Part shown: piece after piece, positions 62,890-64,000 of the stretch
Numbering within the stretch: position 1 is the stretch's first letter
Layout: each line of letters opens with the position of its first letter
DNA from: Sphingomonas nostoxanthinifaciens
GTDB taxonomy: Bacteria; Pseudomonadota; Alphaproteobacteria; Sphingomonadales; Sphingomonadaceae
Direction: 5' to 3'
Length of the DNA: 64,000 bases
NCBI RefSeq assembly: GCF_019930585.1
Contig: NZ_CP082839.1
Span: 3,468,001 to 3,532,000, forward strand
Notes under the pieces: model-generated
Told to the model about the DNA's origin: nothing
The model's database searches: none
Seen by the model: only the letters and a program-made list of their open reading frames with translations
Made by a program: the position numbers and the translations under genes

Positions 62890-63999
62890 CTACAGGTTGA
62901 GCAACGCCGGATCGCCGCCCTGCGCGGTGATGTTGACCGACAGCGCGCGCTCGGTCGCGAAGCGCAGCAGCGAGTGCGGGCCGCCCGCCTTCGGGCCGGT
63001 GCCCGACAGGCCCTCACCGCCGAACGGCTGCACGCCGACCACCGCGCCGATGATCGAGCGGTTGACGTAGACGTTGCCGGCCGGAACGAGATCGCGCACC
63101 TCGCGCGCGAAGCGTTCGATGCGGGTGTGGACCCCCAGCGTCAGGCCGTAGCGGCGCGCGGCGAGCGTGCCGGCGACCTTCTCCAGATCGGCCGGATCGT
63201 AGCGGTAGATGTGCAGGATCGGGCCGAACACCTCGCGTTCGAGGAAGTCGGGGCGCGGCACCTCGGCGATGATGGGGCCGAAATAACTGCCCTTCTCACC
63301 CCAGCGACCGGGGTCGAGCCGCGCCACGATCTTGGCCTCGCGCTCCAGCCGCGCGACATGCGCGTCCAGCAAGGCGCGCGCATCGGCGTCGATCACCGGG
63401 CCGACATCGGTCGCGGGATCGGCGGGGTCGCCCACCACCAGCACGTCGAGCGCGCCCGCGAGGGTGGCGATCAGTTCGTCCGCAGAATCCTGGGGCAAGA
63501 AGAGGACCCTGAGCGCGGAACAACGCTGCCCCGCCGAACCGATCGCCGATACTATGACGTCGTCGACGACCTGTTCCCGCAGCGCGGTCGTGTCGACGAA
63601 CAGCCCGTTGAGGCCGCCGGTTTCGGCGATGAACGGCAGGATCGGTCCGTCGCGATTGGCCAATGTGCGGTTGATCGCACGCGCCGTATCGGTGCCGCCG
63701 GTGAAGGCGACGCCGTCGATGCCGTCATGCGCCGTCAGGGCCGCGCCGACGGTCGCGCCGTCGCCGGGCAGCAGCGCGAGCAGGTCGGGATCGAGCCCGG
63801 CCTTGTGGAACTGGCGCACCGCCTCCGCCGCGACGAACGGCGTCTGTTCGGCGGGTTTGGCGAGCACGGCATTGCCCGCCGCCAGCGCCGCCGCCACCTG
63901 GCCGGTGAAGATCGCCAGCGGGAAATTCCACGGGCTGATGCAGGCGAAGGTACCGCGCCCGCGCAGCTCGAGCTGGTTGGTCTCACCGACCGGGCCCTG
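62890..63999 (-). CDS. putA: PutA C-terminal part: L-glutamate gamma-semialdehyde dehydrogenase (partial)
   Basis: The reading frame enters from the right edge and ends at 62890, giving 369 residues. ALDH motifs: PWNFPLAIFTGQVAAALAAGN, catalytic Glu in ETGGLNG and catalytic Cys in GSAGQRCSALR. The AETGGLN and SAGQRCSALRVL wording is that of the bifunctional proline catabolism enzyme PutA, not of lone aldehyde dehydrogenases. It oxidises glutamate semialdehyde to glutamate with NAD+. The proline dehydrogenase part is outside the window. Confidence 0.9.
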   Translation of the reverse strand, partial: QGPVGETNQLELRGRGTFACISPWNFPLAIFTGQVAAALAAGNAVLAKPAEQTPFVAAEAVRQFHKAGLDPDLLALLPGDGATVGAALTAHDGIDGVAFTGGTDTARAINRTLANRDGPILPFIAETGGLNGLFVDTTALREQVVDDVIVSAIGSAGQRCSALRVLFLPQDSADELIATLAGALDVLVVGDPADPATDVGPVIDADARALLDAHVARLEREAKIVARLDPGRWGEKGSYFGPIIAEVPRPDFLEREVFGPILHIYRYDPADLEKVAGTLAARRYGLTLGVHTRIERFAREVRDLVPAGNVYVNRSIIGAVVGVQPFGGEGLSGTGPKAGGPHSLLRFATERALSVNITAQGGDPALLNL

Positions 64000-64000
64000 C

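Overview
The window is a GC-rich chromosomal segment from an alphaproteobacterium, most likely a sphingomonad. This rests on two exported proteins with PEPxxWA-CTERM-type tails, large TonB-dependent receptors, a pgsA-moaD-moaE cluster, a PhoP/FeuP-type two-component system with a PepSY partner, and a tamA-tamB pair. I see no rRNA, tRNA, CRISPR array or intact insertion sequence.

Region 1 (1-20.5 kb) is accessory. It starts with the 3' end of trmB. A 21-bp stretch of the trmB tail recurs at 20443-20463, differing only at two synonymous positions and followed by a different, arginine-rich C-terminus and a stop. This suggests that about 20 kb was inserted into the 3' end of trmB. The insert holds two two-component systems, a TonB receptor divergent from one of them, an MFS transporter with a LacI regulator, and a leftward operon: TonB receptor, purple-acid-type phosphatase, beta-propeller, histidine acid phosphatase (phytase family) and two tandem propellers. 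I read the operon as a phytate or organic-phosphate scavenging system. A Pho-box-like site lies about 350 bp upstream of it. No integrase is recognisable, and both island edges are gene-poor.

Region 2 (20.5-44 kb) is mixed core sequence: an acetyltransferase, a ClC channel, a PhoP/FeuP-like two-component system with a PepSY protein, an Uup-type ABC-F ATPase, and a cation exchanger behind a yybP-ykoY (manganese) riboswitch. A radical-SAM protein and a DUF4130-UdgX uracil-DNA glycosylase fusion follow, with an overlooked 42-residue membrane protein between them. Then come a PEP-CTERM protein, an MscS channel, an OPT transporter, moaE/moaD/pgsA, an LplT-like MFS protein, a histone-like Ala/Lys-rich protein, a candidate sRNA with a strong terminator, a ligase-associated exonuclease, a GH19 enzyme, a ureohydrolase with an altered metal-site motif, and glmU.

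Region 3 (43.4-46.7 kb) is gph-phoR-phoU-phoB. The pst transporter genes are missing from between phoR and phoU. PhoB encoded here is the obvious candidate to act on the Pho-box-like site of the region 1 operon.

Region 4 (46.7-64 kb) holds a secreted unknown, a second PEP-CTERM protein, both CoA-transferase subunits, an aminotransferase, tamA-tamB, a GH92 mannosidase, two FAD-dependent oxidoreductases, an overlooked 59-residue helix-turn-helix-like protein, two copies of a palindromic intergenic repeat, and the C-terminal half of PutA running off the right edge.
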